NCBI RefSeq assembly: GCF_010645075.1
Contig: NZ_JAADZV010000005.1
Coordinates: 62,001 to 126,000 of the forward strand
From: Flavobacterium limi
GTDB taxonomy: Bacteria > Bacteroidota > Bacteroidia > Flavobacteriales > Flavobacteriaceae
Reading direction: 5' to 3'
DNA: 64,000 nt
Shown: positions 26,311 through 35,085 of the stretch, one piece after another
How positions within the stretch are numbered: position 1 is the first letter of the stretch
Layout: every line of letters starts with the position of its first letter
Made by a program: the position numbers and the translations under genes
Notes under the pieces: generated by a model
Seen by the model: only the letters and a program-made list of their open reading frames with translations
Told to the model about the DNA's origin: nothing
Databases searched by the model: none

Positions 26311-27144
26311 ATGCGCTCAAAATACCTATTGATTTTTATTATTTTATTTTCTATTACAGTAAATTCTCAAATTTTAGAACCTATTATAGAATCTAAAAAA
26401 GATTTCCGGGCTGCAGATTCACTGTTGAAAGAACCTAGTTTTTCGGTTCACAGGGATAATTATTTTTTGACAGGAATACCAATCAATAAGCATGTCACCA
26501 GTGATAATGCAGATGTTAAATATCAGGTGAGTTTTAAGCTGAGATTGAATTCAGAGCCATTATGGGGAGGTTTTTTTCCGTATTTGATGTACACCCAAAA
26601 AGCTTTTTGGGATATTTATGCAAGTTCTAAGCCATTTGAAGAAATTAATTTTAATCCGGGTGTAGCTATTGTTCGTCCGTTTTATTTAAAAGGAGGAAGA
26701 CTTACCTATGGGGCAATATCACTAGAGCATGAATCAAATGGCAGGGATTCCATTTATTCACGAACCTGGAACATGCTGGCTTTCTCTTTAAAATCACAGA
26801 TTTCACCACGCTGGATAGTGGGTTTGAGAGGATGGTTTCCTCTTGTGGATAAGGACGATAATCCCGGACTAACCAAATACGTAGGTTATGGCGAAGCGAG
26901 TGCCACTTATCAGATACAACCCGGACGATGGAGTGCAGATATTCTTTTCAGAAAGGGAAGCGGCCTTATTAATTATGGGTCTTTGCAGACACAGTTAAAC
27001 TGGAGGCCATACAAAAACGAAAATTATTATCTCACGCTTCAATGGTTTGTAGGCTACACAGAAAGTTTAATATACTATCAGGAGCATAGAAGCATGATAC
27101 GTTTGGGATTTACAATTAAACCTGAGAATATGGGGATTTTCTAA
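26311..27144 (+). CDS. pldA: Outer-membrane phospholipase A
   Basis: 277 residues. A signal peptide ends near residue 20 (TVNSQ). The rest alternates amphipathic strands as in a 12-strand barrel. The catalytic set is His140, Ser142 and Asn154 (LEHESNG, then RTWN), the same spacing as His142/Ser144/Asn156 in E. coli OmpLA. It hydrolyses phospholipids in the outer leaflet of the outer membrane when lipid asymmetry is lost; calcium and dimer formation are needed in E. coli. The ATG at 26311 is chosen because the signal peptide begins there. Confidence 0.88.
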   Translation: MRSKYLLIFIILFSITVNSQILEPIIESKKDFRAADSLLKEPSFSVHRDNYFLTGIPINKHVTSDNADVKYQVSFKLRLNSEPLWGGFFPYLMYTQKAFWDIYASSKPFEEINFNPGVAIVRPFYLKGGRLTYGAISLEHESNGRDSIYSRTWNMLAFSLKSQISPRWIVGLRGWFPLVDKDDNPGLTKYVGYGEASATYQIQPGRWSADILFRKGSGLINYGSLQTQLNWRPYKNENYYLTLQWFVGYTESLIYYQEHRSMIRLGFTIKPENMGIF

Positions 27145-27173
27145 GGTTAAAAGCCATTTTTTTTATAAAAGGA

Positions 27174-27432
27174 TATTTTCTAAATTGACTTTGCGTCTTC
27201 GCGACTTTGCGAGATTGAAAGAAAATGTTACGAATCTCTGTATAACCCGTAACGAATTGAAAATAGCTATTTAAGGATTAAAAAAAAATTTCACGCAGAT
27301 TCTAAAGATTTGAGCAGATTTAAAAATGATAATCTGCGTATATCTGCTTAAATCTTTTTAAAATCTGCGTGAAAGACTTTGCGAAGTAAAAAAACTTAGT
27401 GAATCTCTGCGTAACACTTTGCGAATCTTCGG
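27174..27432. repeat. Dispersed TCTGCGTGAAA / CTTTGCGAATCTCTG repeat, copy 2
   Basis: A long palindrome at 27289-27374 has outer arms TTTCACGCAGATT / AATCTGCGTGAAA and inner arms AAAGATTTGAGCAGATTTA / TATCTGCTTAAATCTTT. CTTTGCG-rich stretches flank it. It lies between pldA and the convergent GNAT gene. There is no coding region in it. Confidence 0.8.
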
Positions 27433-27439
27433 CAAAACT

Positions 27440-27946
27440 CTAAAGTTTCTTCTCCAAATAAATAAACTCCAAAGGCTCATCAGAAACCGTAACATGAATA
27501 CCACTCTCAGGAAAAGCCTCACGCTCGCCTGTATCCACATAACCATGACGTTTATACCACGCAATAAGTTCCTCACGAACCGAAATAACCGTCATAATTA
27601 TACTAGACAATCCCAAAGCTTTCGCCTGATTTTCTGCTTCAGCCAACAGCTTTTTCCCGATGCCCCTGTTTTGAAGTTCAGGCGAAACCGTCAGCATTCC
27701 GAGATACAATTGATTTCCTTTTTCAACTAATAAAACCGAACCAGTAATTTCCTCATTTTCAGTAAATTTAAGAATCGTGTTTTTTGGATCCATAAAGATT
27801 TCGGTCATTTCTTGTTCGTCGGTTCTTTTACCTTCGAGTAAATGCGCTTCGGTTGTCCAGCCTTTTTTGGAGGATTCTCCTCTGTAAGCGGAGTTGATTA
27901 ATTTTGCTAATGCGGGAATATCCTCTAAAGTTGCTTTTGTAATCAT
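27440..27946 (-). CDS. GNAT-family N-acetyltransferase
   Basis: 168 residues, single GNAT domain. The acetyl-CoA loop is seen in LQNRGIGKKLLAEAE (Q/RxxGxG/A), preceded by LYLGMLTVSPE and followed by IIMTVISVREELIAWYKRHGYVDTGER. Substrate unknown. The gene stands downstream of a lipoprotein gene on the same strand (21 bases apart), which may be co-transcribed. Confidence 0.88.
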   Translation of the reverse strand: MITKATLEDIPALAKLINSAYRGESSKKGWTTEAHLLEGKRTDEQEMTEIFMDPKNTILKFTENEEITGSVLLVEKGNQLYLGMLTVSPELQNRGIGKKLLAEAENQAKALGLSSIIMTVISVREELIAWYKRHGYVDTGEREAFPESGIHVTVSDEPLEFIYLEKKL

Positions 27947-27967
27947 GTGTTGTAACTTTAATCCAAA

Positions 27968-28555
27968 TTAATATTTTGGAGTATTCTGTTTTACCTTTTG
28001 AATTAATTCATTTTCTTTTTCAATCATTTTTACAAAAGGGTCATTTTTAGGCAAATGTTCTTTTTGATATTTTTCAATAAGAGGAAGAGTTAATACGATT
28101 TTCAGTGTATTATGATAATCGTATATACTGTTTCGCTTTTGGTTAATAGTTTTTATTAAGACTTTCAAATCAGTTTTTTCAGAAACATATTTTTCTTCAC
28201 TTTTTTTAATCAGATTTAGAATCTTTTGCTTCATTATACTATCAGTAATTAAATCTGCCTGATTTCTTGCAGAAAGGTAGTAATCATTTGATTTCTGATC
28301 ATAGCCATAGTAGCTATTTAAAGTATCTTGAGGATTAAATTCATTTAATTCACTTTCTAAAGCTTTTAATTTGGGAGATTTATTCACAAGCTCTGAATAC
28401 AAATCATTTACTAAATCATTAGGAGATCGAAATCTTCCAAAATCAATACTTTTTCCCTGTAATGCTTTTGGTTCTTCATTACTTCTGTTAACGGTTTCAT
28501 TTTCCTTACAGGATGTCAAAAGTATTAATGATAATAACGCGCAAATTCGGATCAT
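27968..28555 (-). CDS. Hypothetical lipoprotein
   Basis: 195 residues. The N-terminus has a lipobox (LILLTSC, cysteine at residue 16), so it is probably a lipid-anchored envelope protein. The rest is strongly helical and charged (Lys/Glu/Asn-rich), without a family I recognise. The next gene on the same strand is a GNAT enzyme. The function cannot be inferred. Confidence 0.65.
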   Translation of the reverse strand: MIRICALLSLILLTSCKENETVNRSNEEPKALQGKSIDFGRFRSPNDLVNDLYSELVNKSPKLKALESELNEFNPQDTLNSYYGYDQKSNDYYLSARNQADLITDSIMKQKILNLIKKSEEKYVSEKTDLKVLIKTINQKRNSIYDYHNTLKIVLTLPLIEKYQKEHLPKNDPFVKMIEKENELIQKVKQNTPKY

Positions 28556-28676
28556 AGTTCTATTGTTTGTTTGAGTGAAAACGAAGCTACAAAAAAAGTG
28601 TTCATTTCTTATTTAAAATTGTACGGAAATATCTGAAAAAATATTGAAATTTGTATAAAACCCAAATCAGTAAAGT

Positions 28677-29447
28677 ATGAGCAGAAAACACTTATTCGAA
28701 TTTGAAGATCAGCAATGGCTTCCGGAGTTTATTAGAAATTACATGACTGACTTTCTACAGTTTCTTTCTAATAAAACTGCGATGTACAAAGGCATAGTTC
28801 CGATAATCGAAAAAGGACTAAAACAAAGTCAGACCAATCAGATTATTGATCTCGCCTCTGGCGGCGGCGGCGGACTCATCTGGCTCAACACCGAATTGAG
28901 GAAACACAATCCCGATTTAAAAATCCTGCTCACGGATTATTTTCCCAATATTCCCGCATTCGAACACACACAAAAACAAGCCGATAATTTCGATTTTGTA
29001 AAAACTCAGGTTGATGCCAGAAATGTTCCTGAAAACTTAAAAGGACTTCGAACGCAATTTTTGTCCTTTCATCATTTTAAACCCAAAGACGCACAGCAGA
29101 TTCTGCAGAATGCGATTGACAGCAACAGTTCAATCGCCATTTTTGAAGGGCAGGAAAGAAGTTTTCAGAGTATTATGGCAATGATTTTTTCTCCGTTTAG
29201 CGTTTTGGTGACAGCACCGTTTATAAGACCATTTCATATTGGTCGAATCATTTTTACTTATCTGATTCCGATTGTGCCGCTTTTAATAGTATGGGATGGC
29301 GTAGTTTCTTCTTTACGAACGTATTCTGTTGAAGAAATGGACGAATTGGTTTCTAAATTAGATAATAAAGAAAATTTCAATTGGGAAGTTGGAAGGGTAA
29401 AATCCGGACCGACTAAAATTTTGTATTTATTAGGAACGAGGAAATAA
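28677..29447 (+). CDS. Class I SAM-dependent methyltransferase-like protein with a hydrophobic C-terminal segment
   Basis: 256 residues. A SAM-binding motif I is visible as IIDLASGGGGGLIWL near residue 57, followed by LLTDYFPN and later AIFEGQERS. Residues about 165-210 hold hydrophobic stretches (MIFSPFSVLVTAPFI, then TYLIPIVPLLIVWDGVVS), so it may sit at the membrane. A lipid or quinone substrate would fit, but that is inference. It appears to be a single gene. Confidence 0.7.
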   Translation: MSRKHLFEFEDQQWLPEFIRNYMTDFLQFLSNKTAMYKGIVPIIEKGLKQSQTNQIIDLASGGGGGLIWLNTELRKHNPDLKILLTDYFPNIPAFEHTQKQADNFDFVKTQVDARNVPENLKGLRTQFLSFHHFKPKDAQQILQNAIDSNSSIAIFEGQERSFQSIMAMIFSPFSVLVTAPFIRPFHIGRIIFTYLIPIVPLLIVWDGVVSSLRTYSVEEMDELVSKLDNKENFNWEVGRVKSGPTKILYLLGTRK

Positions 29448-29934
29448 AATTTACAATTACGTCTTAAGGGTAATCTCTGCAAGCATTTTCGCCATCAAAA
29501 TCCTCAATCTTTTTCGACTTCGAACGGAGATTGTTTCTCCAATTCACTTAGTTGGCGTTCTCCTTCTCCTTTGTCGGGATAGCAATAGTCAGTGTAGGTC
29601 TGTAATTCACCTAAAACTTCTTGAAAGCCATTTTATATTACTTTACGTAAAGGCTGCTGAATTCAATTCAGGTTTTTGTACACATGAGCGTGATTCCGCG
29701 CTGACAGGGAGAATTTAATTTAAATTTTTTTATTACGTACTTGCGCGGTTAATTTGTTGAGAATAGAAATGAAGTACTTAAGTATAAATACTTATTTTTT
29801 TTCAAAAAACTGCGTTTTGGCAGTTTTTATTCCAAGTTAAGCTTTTAATTTTGCTGTACAAATAAGTAAAATACTTAGACGTAAGTTGGATACTTATAAA
29901 AATAAACAGTACTAAACGATTAAATTTTTTTGAT
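29448..29934 (+). promoter_or_regulatory. Palindrome-rich regulatory region of narK
   Basis: This 487-base gap has no credible gene. It holds a perfect 12-bp palindrome CTTTACGTAAAG (29641-29652), TACTTAAGTA (29775-29784) and three AAGTA-spacer-TACTT sites: 29780-29793, 29864-29876 and, with one mismatch, 29883-29895. A -7 box TAATTTTG lies at 29846-29853, so the last two sites would cover the transcript start, where a repressor usually sits. Which regulator binds is unknown. Confidence 0.55.
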
Positions 29935-31317
29935 ATGAGTTCAATTTCAACAAATCAACCGCTTTCAAGTTTAAATATTTTTAGTGGCAAGGGAGTTCAG
30001 ATGCGTACCTTCCATATTACATGGTTAACATTTTTCTTTTGCTTTTTTGCATGGTTTGGTATGGCATCACTTATGCCAATCGCCAAAGAGCAATTGCACC
30101 TGACAAAAGACCAATTGGGTAACATTCAGATTGCGTCGGTATCGGCAACCATTATCGCCAGATTATTAATAGGCCGATTGGTTGATAAATTTGGGCCAAG
30201 AATTATTTATACCTGGTTATTAGTGATTTGCTCCGTACCGGTCTTACTGATTGGTATTTCACAATCGTATGAAAGTTTCCTGTTTTTTAGATTGGCTATC
30301 GGAGTTATTGGTGCTTCTTTTGTAATCACACAGTTTCATACTTCAGTAATGTTTGCCCCATCCATTAAAGGAACTGCCAATGCTACAGCAGGAGGATTTG
30401 GTAATGCAGGTGCCGGTCTGGCTAATATTACCATGCCTCTTATTGCAGCCGGATTTGTGGGATTAGGAGTGTGTACTAAGGAAGACAGCTGGAGATATGC
30501 CATGATTGTTCCCGGAGTACTATTATTGGTTTTTGCTTTTTTATATTTACGATTTACCAAAGATTTGCCAAATGGTAACTATAAAGAACTTGGAATAGAA
30601 ACAGCCAATAAAGAAAACACCTTTATGCTGGCTGTAAAAGACTACCGTACCTGGGTTTTGACCATTGCTTATGCAGCTTGTTTTGGTGTTGAGATCACTA
30701 TTGATAATTTTGCTCCGATTTATTTTACAGATACTTTTGGTGCCAGTTTGAAAACGGCAGGAATCTGCGCAGGTATTTTTGGATTAATCAATCTTTTTGC
30801 AAGACCATTAGGCGGAATCGTTGCCGACAAAGTAGGTAAGAGATATGGTTTTTCCGGAAAAAATTTATTGCTTGCCTTACTGCTTCTTATAGAAGGTGTA
30901 GGTGTTATCTTCTTTGGTATGACAAATCAATTAGGGCTTGCTATCTTTTTAATGTTCTTGTTTGGAATGAGTTTAAAAATGGCAAATGGAGCAACTTATA
31001 GTCTTGTGCCTTTCGTGAATCCAAAAGCGGTAGGCAGTGTTGCCGGAATTGTAGGAGCAGGCGGAAATATAGGAGCGATGCTGATTGCTTTTCTGTTCAA
31101 AGCTAAAGCGGTTAAATTTACGAAAGACGTGATTGACGAAAGCGGCGTATCACAAACCAAGGATTTGATTGATTACACAAGTGCTTTTTATGTATTGGGA
31201 ATCATTATTTTGGTAACAGGATTTGTAGTTTTGGCTATAAAACTTTTAGTTAAAGATAAAGAAGAAGAGAAATTACCTGCAGCTGTGAATTTAGCGTACC
31301 AAACAATAAAATCTTAA
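29935..31317 (+). CDS. narK: Nitrate/nitrite transporter, NarK family (MFS)
   Basis: 460 residues with about 12 membrane helices. Nitrate-transporter signatures are present in both halves: GGFGNAGAGLANITMP near residue 155 and the second glycine-rich run VGAGGNIGAML near residue 380, and the substrate arginines appear in ARLLIGRLVDKFGPR and ARPLGGIVADK. It moves nitrate and/or nitrite across the inner membrane. No nitrate or nitrite reductase gene is in the window, so assimilation and respiration cannot be told apart. The upstream region is packed with palindromic sites; a terminator follows. Confidence 0.92.
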   Translation: MSSISTNQPLSSLNIFSGKGVQMRTFHITWLTFFFCFFAWFGMASLMPIAKEQLHLTKDQLGNIQIASVSATIIARLLIGRLVDKFGPRIIYTWLLVICSVPVLLIGISQSYESFLFFRLAIGVIGASFVITQFHTSVMFAPSIKGTANATAGGFGNAGAGLANITMPLIAAGFVGLGVCTKEDSWRYAMIVPGVLLLVFAFLYLRFTKDLPNGNYKELGIETANKENTFMLAVKDYRTWVLTIAYAACFGVEITIDNFAPIYFTDTFGASLKTAGICAGIFGLINLFARPLGGIVADKVGKRYGFSGKNLLLALLLLIEGVGVIFFGMTNQLGLAIFLMFLFGMSLKMANGATYSLVPFVNPKAVGSVAGIVGAGGNIGAMLIAFLFKAKAVKFTKDVIDESGVSQTKDLIDYTSAFYVLGIIILVTGFVVLAIKLLVKDKEEEKLPAAVNLAYQTIKS

Positions 31318-31354
31318 ATTTACAAAAACGAAATAGTATCTGTTTTTTGTTTAA

Positions 31355-31393
31355 AAAGAAAGGCTTTCCGGATAAAGAGAGCCTTTCTTTTTT
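31355..31393 (+). terminator. Terminator of narK
   Basis: AAAGAAAGGCT pairs with AGCCTTTCTTT around a 14-base loop, followed by Ts. Confidence 0.88.
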
Positions 31394-31431
31394 GGAATAT
31401 TTTGTAGTAAGTTCAATTAGATTACTTTGCG

Positions 31432-31528
31432 TCACGAGCGGGATGCTTGCGCCAGCCTTGGGAATTTTGTATTTAAAGTTTGTCTTTCTTTGTGTTCACG
31501 AGCGGGACGCTCGTGCTAGCCTTTGGGA
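31432..31528. repeat. Two direct copies of a CACGAGCGGGA repeat
   Basis: TCACGAGCGGGATGCTTGCG-CCAGCCTTGGGA (31432-31463) and TTCACGAGCGGGACGCTCGTG-CTAGCCTTTGGGA (31496-31528). The second contains a palindrome CACGAGC / GCTCGTG. They stand out by G+C content in an A+T-rich gap between narK and the RDD gene; the 319-base gap has no gene. Confidence 0.75.
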
Positions 31529-31636
31529 AAATGTCTTTGATTTTGGAACAAATTTATTAAATCATACAAATCAGATAAGGCTCTTTATAGATTGTTTATT
31601 TAGGCAATTTTAGTTAGTTTTATAAAAAACTTCCTT

Positions 31637-33430
31637 ATGAAAAAAGCAATTGCAATTATTTCAGTCATATTATCTTTTTTGGGATTGATGAGTGTTTTTC
31701 TGTATTCATTCGAATACCGTGAATTAATACCATTTTTTTCTGTTCTTCCGTTTAGTAAATCGGAATTATTAAGAGAATATTTTCATGATTTTGGAATCGT
31801 AGACTTGTTTTTTTACGTGATTTTTATAGTTGGTATAATTGTTTATTTAGTTTCAAAATATAAGGAAACAAGGCTTTTACGATTTATATATTCAGTGATT
31901 TTAATTTCAAAATTTGTATTTGTTCCTATTTGGATTTACAACTTTTATCTTTCTGCTAAATTAAGAACATTACATCCTGAGTTAGATACCAATTTTAGTT
32001 GGATTTATTCGATTCTATATTATATATTTCATATTTTGATAATTGTTATTTCTTTTAGAATTATTAAATATTTAAATTCCCAGCGAGAGTTGGATTTTTC
32101 TGAAAAAGTTTATGGAGAACATATTTCAAAAGTATATACTGTTGCAACAAAAGGACAACGATTTTTTAATTATTTGATTGATAGTTTTGTATGGTTAATT
32201 ATTTATTCATCAATATTTAGTGTTGTCAAAAATTTGGTATATATGTATTCACAAATAGATAGTGCTGCATTTAATAATACTTCAATAGAACATCGATTTG
32301 AAAGTGATTCATCTAAAGATTTTATTGTTTTTTTGTATTTGTTATCATTCCGATTTGTTTATTATTTATTTTTTGAATTAGTTTTTAAAGCAAGTCCAGC
32401 GAAGTTTTTAACCGAGACAAAAGTGATGGATTATGAAGGGAAACCAACTAATTTTAAAGGGATTTTTCTAAGAAATTTTTGCCGTAATATTCCTCTTAAT
32501 CCTATTACCTTTTTGTTTGGTTATAATTTACATGATAACTGGTCAGCTACTGAGGTATTTCAGGAGAAAAGAATTGGAGTTTCGGGAAATAAATATCTAC
32601 GCTGTCTTTTTACAATAATAGGTGTCTTGGTTGTACTATGTTTAGGACAAACTTTTTATAGCAAGCATCAAAAAGAAAGCTATCAACGGCAAGTTTATGA
32701 GCAAAAAATAATACATAATAAGCTCGCTGTTTCAAATCTTGTAATTGGGGATATTATAATAATTCATCATTATGGTTCTAACGATTATGGACAGTATATA
32801 TTAAAAGTTATTAAAATAATAGGAGATAAGATATATTTTAATAAGATTGATTCTAATGATTATAATTATCCAGATGACGAATCAATTATTAGAAATAAAG
32901 AAAAGTACTTTTTCAATGAATTGGACAGTTTTTCGGTAAATAAAAAAGATTTATCGAAAGCAATAATTTCAGCAGAAGAATGGTTGAAAATTGAAAATCA
33001 TGAAGTTAATAATCCTGATGGATTCGGTTTTAAATTATTAAAAGATAATAAAAATTATTTTATATTAAATGTAATTGCATTAGGGAAACCTATCCTTAAA
33101 ATTGAAAAAGGAGTATCATCAGAGCTGAATTACAAAGTTACGGAATTGAATCTTAGAATTAGTAATTTAGGAATTTCATCAAAATTAATTGCAGTAAAAA
33201 GTAATCAGGATGATGTTTCGTGGACTGTTGATAACACAATAATTCCAGTACAAATCCCTGTTTTTAGAGGCAATTATTCGAATGATTCCGTATTGAATTT
33301 AAAAGGAAAAGGGGATAATATTAAGAATTCCGATTTTACTATTTCGGTGCAAGATTCTTTAGGGAAAAAATATAAGTATCAAATATTATCTAATAATGGT
33401 GATTCCGATGTTATTATTAAGCCATTATGA
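31637..33430 (+). CDS. RDD-family membrane protein with a long C-terminal domain
   Basis: 597 residues. Four N-terminal helices (to about residue 150) precede an RDD domain (residues about 175-315; GQRFFNYLIDSFVW, then KASPAKFLTETKVMD and LRNFCRNIPLNP, carrying the Arg and Asp residues). One more helix (about 322-340) leads into about 250 residues of soluble domain with no recognised family. RDD proteins have been linked to transport and ion exchange, but no role is proven here. The gene is much more A+T-rich than its neighbours, and its extra N- and C-terminal parts are unusual for the family. Confidence 0.75.
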   Translation: MKKAIAIISVILSFLGLMSVFLYSFEYRELIPFFSVLPFSKSELLREYFHDFGIVDLFFYVIFIVGIIVYLVSKYKETRLLRFIYSVILISKFVFVPIWIYNFYLSAKLRTLHPELDTNFSWIYSILYYIFHILIIVISFRIIKYLNSQRELDFSEKVYGEHISKVYTVATKGQRFFNYLIDSFVWLIIYSSIFSVVKNLVYMYSQIDSAAFNNTSIEHRFESDSSKDFIVFLYLLSFRFVYYLFFELVFKASPAKFLTETKVMDYEGKPTNFKGIFLRNFCRNIPLNPITFLFGYNLHDNWSATEVFQEKRIGVSGNKYLRCLFTIIGVLVVLCLGQTFYSKHQKESYQRQVYEQKIIHNKLAVSNLVIGDIIIIHHYGSNDYGQYILKVIKIIGDKIYFNKIDSNDYNYPDDESIIRNKEKYFFNELDSFSVNKKDLSKAIISAEEWLKIENHEVNNPDGFGFKLLKDNKNYFILNVIALGKPILKIEKGVSSELNYKVTELNLRISNLGISSKLIAVKSNQDDVSWTVDNTIIPVQIPVFRGNYSNDSVLNLKGKGDNIKNSDFTISVQDSLGKKYKYQILSNNGDSDVIIKPL

Positions 33431-33455
33431 TTTTTGTAATTTAAATTAAATAAAA

Positions 33456-33496
33456 AAACCGCAGCACAAATTATAAAATCTGTGAATCTGCGGTTT
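33456..33496. terminator. Two-way terminator between the RDD gene and thrC
   Basis: AAACCGCAG pairs with CTGCGGTTT; A-run before and T-run after allow it to work on both strands for these convergent genes. Confidence 0.85.
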
Positions 33497-33516
33497 AATT
33501 TTTAAATGGATTTATT

Positions 33517-34806
33517 TTACACCAAGAAATTCTTCAACTCCTCATAACTAGAAATCTTCACACTCACTTTCTCCTCATTAATAACACTCTCAATCTGTGT
33601 TGGAATCGGAAGCGTAATTCCTAATGCAGGTTCAACCACATCAAGGAATTTAATTGGATGCGCCGTTTCTAAGAAAATACCAATGGCGTTAGGATATTTT
33701 TCAAGTTCTTTTTTCAAACCTAAATAACCAACAGCACCGTGTGGTTCTGCGATATAGCCGTCTGTGTTATAAATTTTCTTTAGAGCTTCAAGAGTTTGTT
33801 CATCAGTATAGCTATAAGAAGAGAAGTCTTTTTCGAAAGCTTTTAAGTCATTATTGTACAATTCCTGAATCCTGATAAAGTTACTTGGGTTTCCAACGTC
33901 CATGGCGTTAGAAATTGTTGCTTTAGAAGGTTTCGGGTCGTAATTTCCGTTTTCTAAGAATCTTGGCACCGTGTCGTTTACGTTGGTAGAAGCTACGAAA
34001 TGTTCAATTGGCAAACCTAATTTTTTTGCCATAATTCCTGCACAGATATTCCCGAAATTTCCGCTTGGGCAGGAGAAAACCAATGGTTTGTTTTGGCTCT
34101 TTAACGCTTTGTAAGCAAAGAAGAAATAAAACATCTGTGGTAACCAGCGCGCAATATTAATAGAATTCGCCGAAGTCAGGTTTTTATGCGCTAAAGTTTC
34201 GTCTAAAAATGCTTTTTTCACCATATCCTGACAATCGTCAAAAACACCGTCAACTTCCAAAGCCTTGATATTCTGTCCTAAAGTCGTCAATTGTTTTTCC
34301 TGAATATCGCTCACTTTTCCGGATGGGTATAAAATCACAACATCTACACCATCAACACCAAGGAATCCGCTCGCCACAGCTCCGCCTGTATCTCCCGAAG
34401 TTGCTACTAAAACAGTGTTTTTAGAATCTTTTTTGTCTTTATTGAAATAACCCAGACAACGTGACATAAATCGTGCTCCAACGTCTTTAAACGCCATTGT
34501 AGGTCCGTGGAATAACTCTAATGAATAGATTCCGTCTTCAACTTTCACTACCGGAAAATCAAAAACAAGTGTTTCAGCAATGATTTCTTTTAGTTTTGCT
34601 TCTGGTATTTCGTCGCCTACGAATTGTTTAATCGCTTCAAAAGCAATTTCTTCGTGGCTTAAACTTTCGATTGTATCAAAAAAAGAAGGATCTAAAGGCG
34701 TGATGTTCTCAGGGAAATATAATCCTTTGTCACTCGCTAATCCTTGTATTACCGCTTCCTGAAACGAAACTTTTGGGGCATTATGGTTTAAACTGTAGTA
34801 TTTCAT
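33517..34806 (-). CDS. thrC: Threonine synthase
   Basis: 429 residues, fold type II PLP enzyme that converts O-phosphohomoserine to threonine. The PLP lysine is in GPTMAFKDVGARF; the phosphate-binding region is ATSGDTGGAVASGF; NSINIARWLPQ and SCPSGNFGNICAG are also typical. Last gene of the thrABC set on the minus strand, with a 279-base gap to thrB that holds dispersed repeats, so read-through from thrA is probable but not certain. Confidence 0.96.
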   Translation of the reverse strand: MKYYSLNHNAPKVSFQEAVIQGLASDKGLYFPENITPLDPSFFDTIESLSHEEIAFEAIKQFVGDEIPEAKLKEIIAETLVFDFPVVKVEDGIYSLELFHGPTMAFKDVGARFMSRCLGYFNKDKKDSKNTVLVATSGDTGGAVASGFLGVDGVDVVILYPSGKVSDIQEKQLTTLGQNIKALEVDGVFDDCQDMVKKAFLDETLAHKNLTSANSINIARWLPQMFYFFFAYKALKSQNKPLVFSCPSGNFGNICAGIMAKKLGLPIEHFVASTNVNDTVPRFLENGNYDPKPSKATISNAMDVGNPSNFIRIQELYNNDLKAFEKDFSSYSYTDEQTLEALKKIYNTDGYIAEPHGAVGYLGLKKELEKYPNAIGIFLETAHPIKFLDVVEPALGITLPIPTQIESVINEEKVSVKISSYEELKNFLV

Positions 34807-34880
34807 TTTATTTTAGATTTTTGAAAATGCAAATTCCAATATTTTGAAAATGCAAATTCCAACAATTATATTCGGTTTTC

Positions 34881-34971
34881 TTGTCATTTCGACGGAGGAG
34901 AAATCACACCAGAAACTCGACAACAGTAGGTTGCTCTCCCTCAGTGATTTCTCCTTACGTCGAAATGACAA
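34881..34971. repeat. TTGTCATTTCGACG inverted repeat within the thr operon
   Basis: TTGTCATTTCGAC...GGAGAAATCAC (34881 on) is inverted at TGATTTCTCC...GTCGAAATGACAA (to 34971), giving a long hairpin in the gap between thrB and thrC. A short related palindrome piece, CTTCGACTTCGCTCAGCCTGACA, lies at 35009-35031. Confidence 0.75.
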
Positions 34972-35085
34972 ACTGTGTGTATTTACGTTGTGTCTTTACT
35001 TTTCGGGGCTTCGACTTCGCTCAGCCTGACAAACTTTGTCTTAATTCTTCGTACTTAATACATTTTACAATTCACATTTCACATT

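Noticed and set aside
25985..27432. CRISPR array or tandem repeat array
   Set aside because: The repeats are not regularly spaced and are palindromic dispersed elements, with no cas genes in the window.
31347..31613. 88-codon plus-strand frame after narK
   Set aside because: It runs through the narK terminator and CACGAGCGGG repeats; no sign of a real gene.
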